Shown here: positions 5,030 through 5,814 of the stretch, piece by piece
Position numbering within the stretch: position 1 is the first letter of the stretch
Layout: every line of letters starts with the position of its first letter
Assembly: GCA_018969805.1 (NCBI GenBank)
Contig: JAGWXQ010000100.1
Coordinates: forward strand, 1 to 5,814
DNA from: Paenibacillaceae bacterium
Lineage (GTDB): Bacteria > Bacillota > Bacilli > Paenibacillales > YIM-B00363
Reading direction: 5' to 3'
DNA length: 5,814 nucleotides
Notes under the pieces: model-generated
Seen by the model: only the letters and a program-made list of their open reading frames with translations
What the model was told of the DNA's origin: nothing
Database searches by the model: none
Position numbers and translations under genes: made by a program

Positions 5030-5512
5030 GTGCACTTCTATTGGGAGACGATGGTGTTTGCGATCATTGCTTTCGGTATATTGTATGTGCTACTGAATAA
5101 ATACGTATTTAAAAAGCTGTTTGCGATTATGGAGCAGCGCAATGCACGCGTTTTGGGTGAACTGAGCGATGCGACCAACAGCAAGACGCAAGCAGAGGCG
5201 CTGCTTGCGGAGCAAAAAGCGTTGCTCGATCACGCGCGGACGGAAGCTGCGGATCTGATCGCGCAAGCGCGCACGATGGCGGCGAAGCTATCTGAAATGG
5301 CGATCGATGAAGCAAAATCGGAAGCGCGTCGGATGCGCGAAGTGGCGATGCAAGACATTGCGCGGGAACAAGCAGCTGTGGCAGAGGCGATGCGGCAGCA
5401 CATCGGGCAGCTTGCGGTGCTGATTGCAGCCAAGTTGATTGAAAAGGAAATTGATGCAAAGGCGCAAGCTGCGCTCATTGAGCGTGCATTGCGTGAGGTA
5501 CACGTCCGATGA
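5030..5512 (+). CDS. atpF: F1Fo ATP synthase subunit b (AtpF)
   Basis: Subunit b is the peripheral stalk that holds F1 against the membrane stator. The 160-residue product has one N-terminal membrane helix (about 5-27, WETMVFAIIAFGILYVLLNK region) followed by KYVFKKLFAIMEQRNARV, as is usual for b subunits. A long charged, Ala/Glu/Arg-rich helix from about 40 to 140 would form the dimeric right-handed coiled coil. The C terminus (AAKLIEKEIDAKAQAALIERALREV, here 134-158) is the delta-binding end. It starts with GTG. Its stop TGA shares an ATGA overlap with the atpH start. Length is within the normal 155-175 range. Confidence 0.95.
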   Translation: MHFYWETMVFAIIAFGILYVLLNKYVFKKLFAIMEQRNARVLGELSDATNSKTQAEALLAEQKALLDHARTEAADLIAQARTMAAKLSEMAIDEAKSEARRMREVAMQDIAREQAAVAEAMRQHIGQLAVLIAAKLIEKEIDAKAQAALIERALREVHVR

Positions 5513-5814
5513 ATGCTGTCCAAACGATCGCCAAACGGTATGCCAAAGCGTTGTTTTTGATTGCGCAAGAGCAAGATGCGGTTGCTGCGATCGGCGAAGA
5601 CGTGCGTGCAGTCGCCGAGGTCGTTGAGGTTGAAGAAGTGCGTGCGTTTGTGTTGCATCCGAGTATTCCGGTTCAAAAAAAGCACACCGTGTTTGAAGCG
5701 CGTTTGCAGCAGAGTGCGTTTGCAGCGATTCGTTCCCTTGTGCACGTGCTCATCGATCGCAAGCGGCTCGTCATTTTGCCTGCGATTGCGGAAGCGTACG
5801 ATGTGCTCGCAGAC
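5509..5814 (+). CDS. atpH: F1Fo ATP synthase subunit delta (AtpH), 3' end missing
   Basis: The ATG at 5509 overlaps the atpF stop (ATGA), and the frame stays open to the right edge, giving the first 102 of an expected 175-185 residues. The start MNAVQTIAKRYAKALF is typical of delta subunits, whose N-terminal helical domain binds the top of the F1 alpha subunits. HPSIPVQKKHTVFEA (55-69) and LIDRKRLVILPAIAEAY (84-100) match the conserved stretch that precedes the C-terminal b-binding domain. GTGAGGT at 5493-5499 in the end of atpF may serve as its ribosome binding site, and translation is probably coupled to atpF. Delta links the b stalk to F1. atpA would be expected next. Confidence 0.95.
   Translation, partial: MNAVQTIAKRYAKALFLIAQEQDAVAAIGEDVRAVAEVVEVEEVRAFVLHPSIPVQKKHTVFEARLQQSAFAAIRSLVHVLIDRKRLVILPAIAEAYDVLAD

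Noticed and set aside
5513..5515. ATG at 5513 as the atpH start
   Set aside because: It is in another frame; ATG at 5509 gives the typical delta-subunit N terminus.

Overview
The window looks like a chromosomal segment of a Gram-positive bacterium in the Bacillota, probably a Bacilli-type organism. The evidence is the gene order wecB/mnaA, atpI, atpB, atpE, atpF, atpH, strong purine-rich ribosome binding sites (AGGAGG type), GTG starts, and a c subunit and a subunit of bacillus type. An acid- or soil-dwelling relative such as the Alicyclobacillaceae would fit the mid-range GC, but the sequence does not prove it. All recognised genes lie on the + strand.

Region 1 (start to about 2246) is the 3' part of a large gene whose frame is still open at the left edge. 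Its product looks extracytoplasmic. It has a beta-rich, cysteine-bearing front part, an AT-rich middle part that is charged, probably helical and also cysteine-bearing, and two cysteine-free Ig-like domains at the C terminus that resemble the SbsA/Big_5 class. I do not recognise the whole protein. A clear intrinsic terminator follows its stop codon, so it is insulated from the genes downstream.

Region 2 (2247-2377) is a short intergenic stretch holding the terminator, a long pyrimidine-rich tract, a probable extended -10 promoter and the ribosome binding site of wecB.

Region 3 (2378-5814) is the housekeeping block. wecB/mnaA encodes the UDP-GlcNAc 2-epimerase that makes UDP-ManNAc for cell-wall polymers. 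It overlaps atpI by four bases, and atpI is followed by the F1Fo ATP synthase genes atpB (a), atpE (c), atpF (b) and the first 102 codons of atpH (delta). The a, c and b subunits form the membrane Fo motor and stator, delta joins the stator to F1, and AtpI is an accessory membrane protein for the c-ring. The remaining genes (atpA, G, D, C) would be expected past the right edge. The 101-base gap between atpI and atpB holds a possible internal promoter and a perfect but unusually distant Shine-Dalgarno sequence.

I see no RNA gene, CRISPR array or insertion sequence, and no stretch over 300 bases without a gene. The part most likely to be undescribed is the mosaic surface protein in Region 1; the rest is a conserved locus with a few local oddities.
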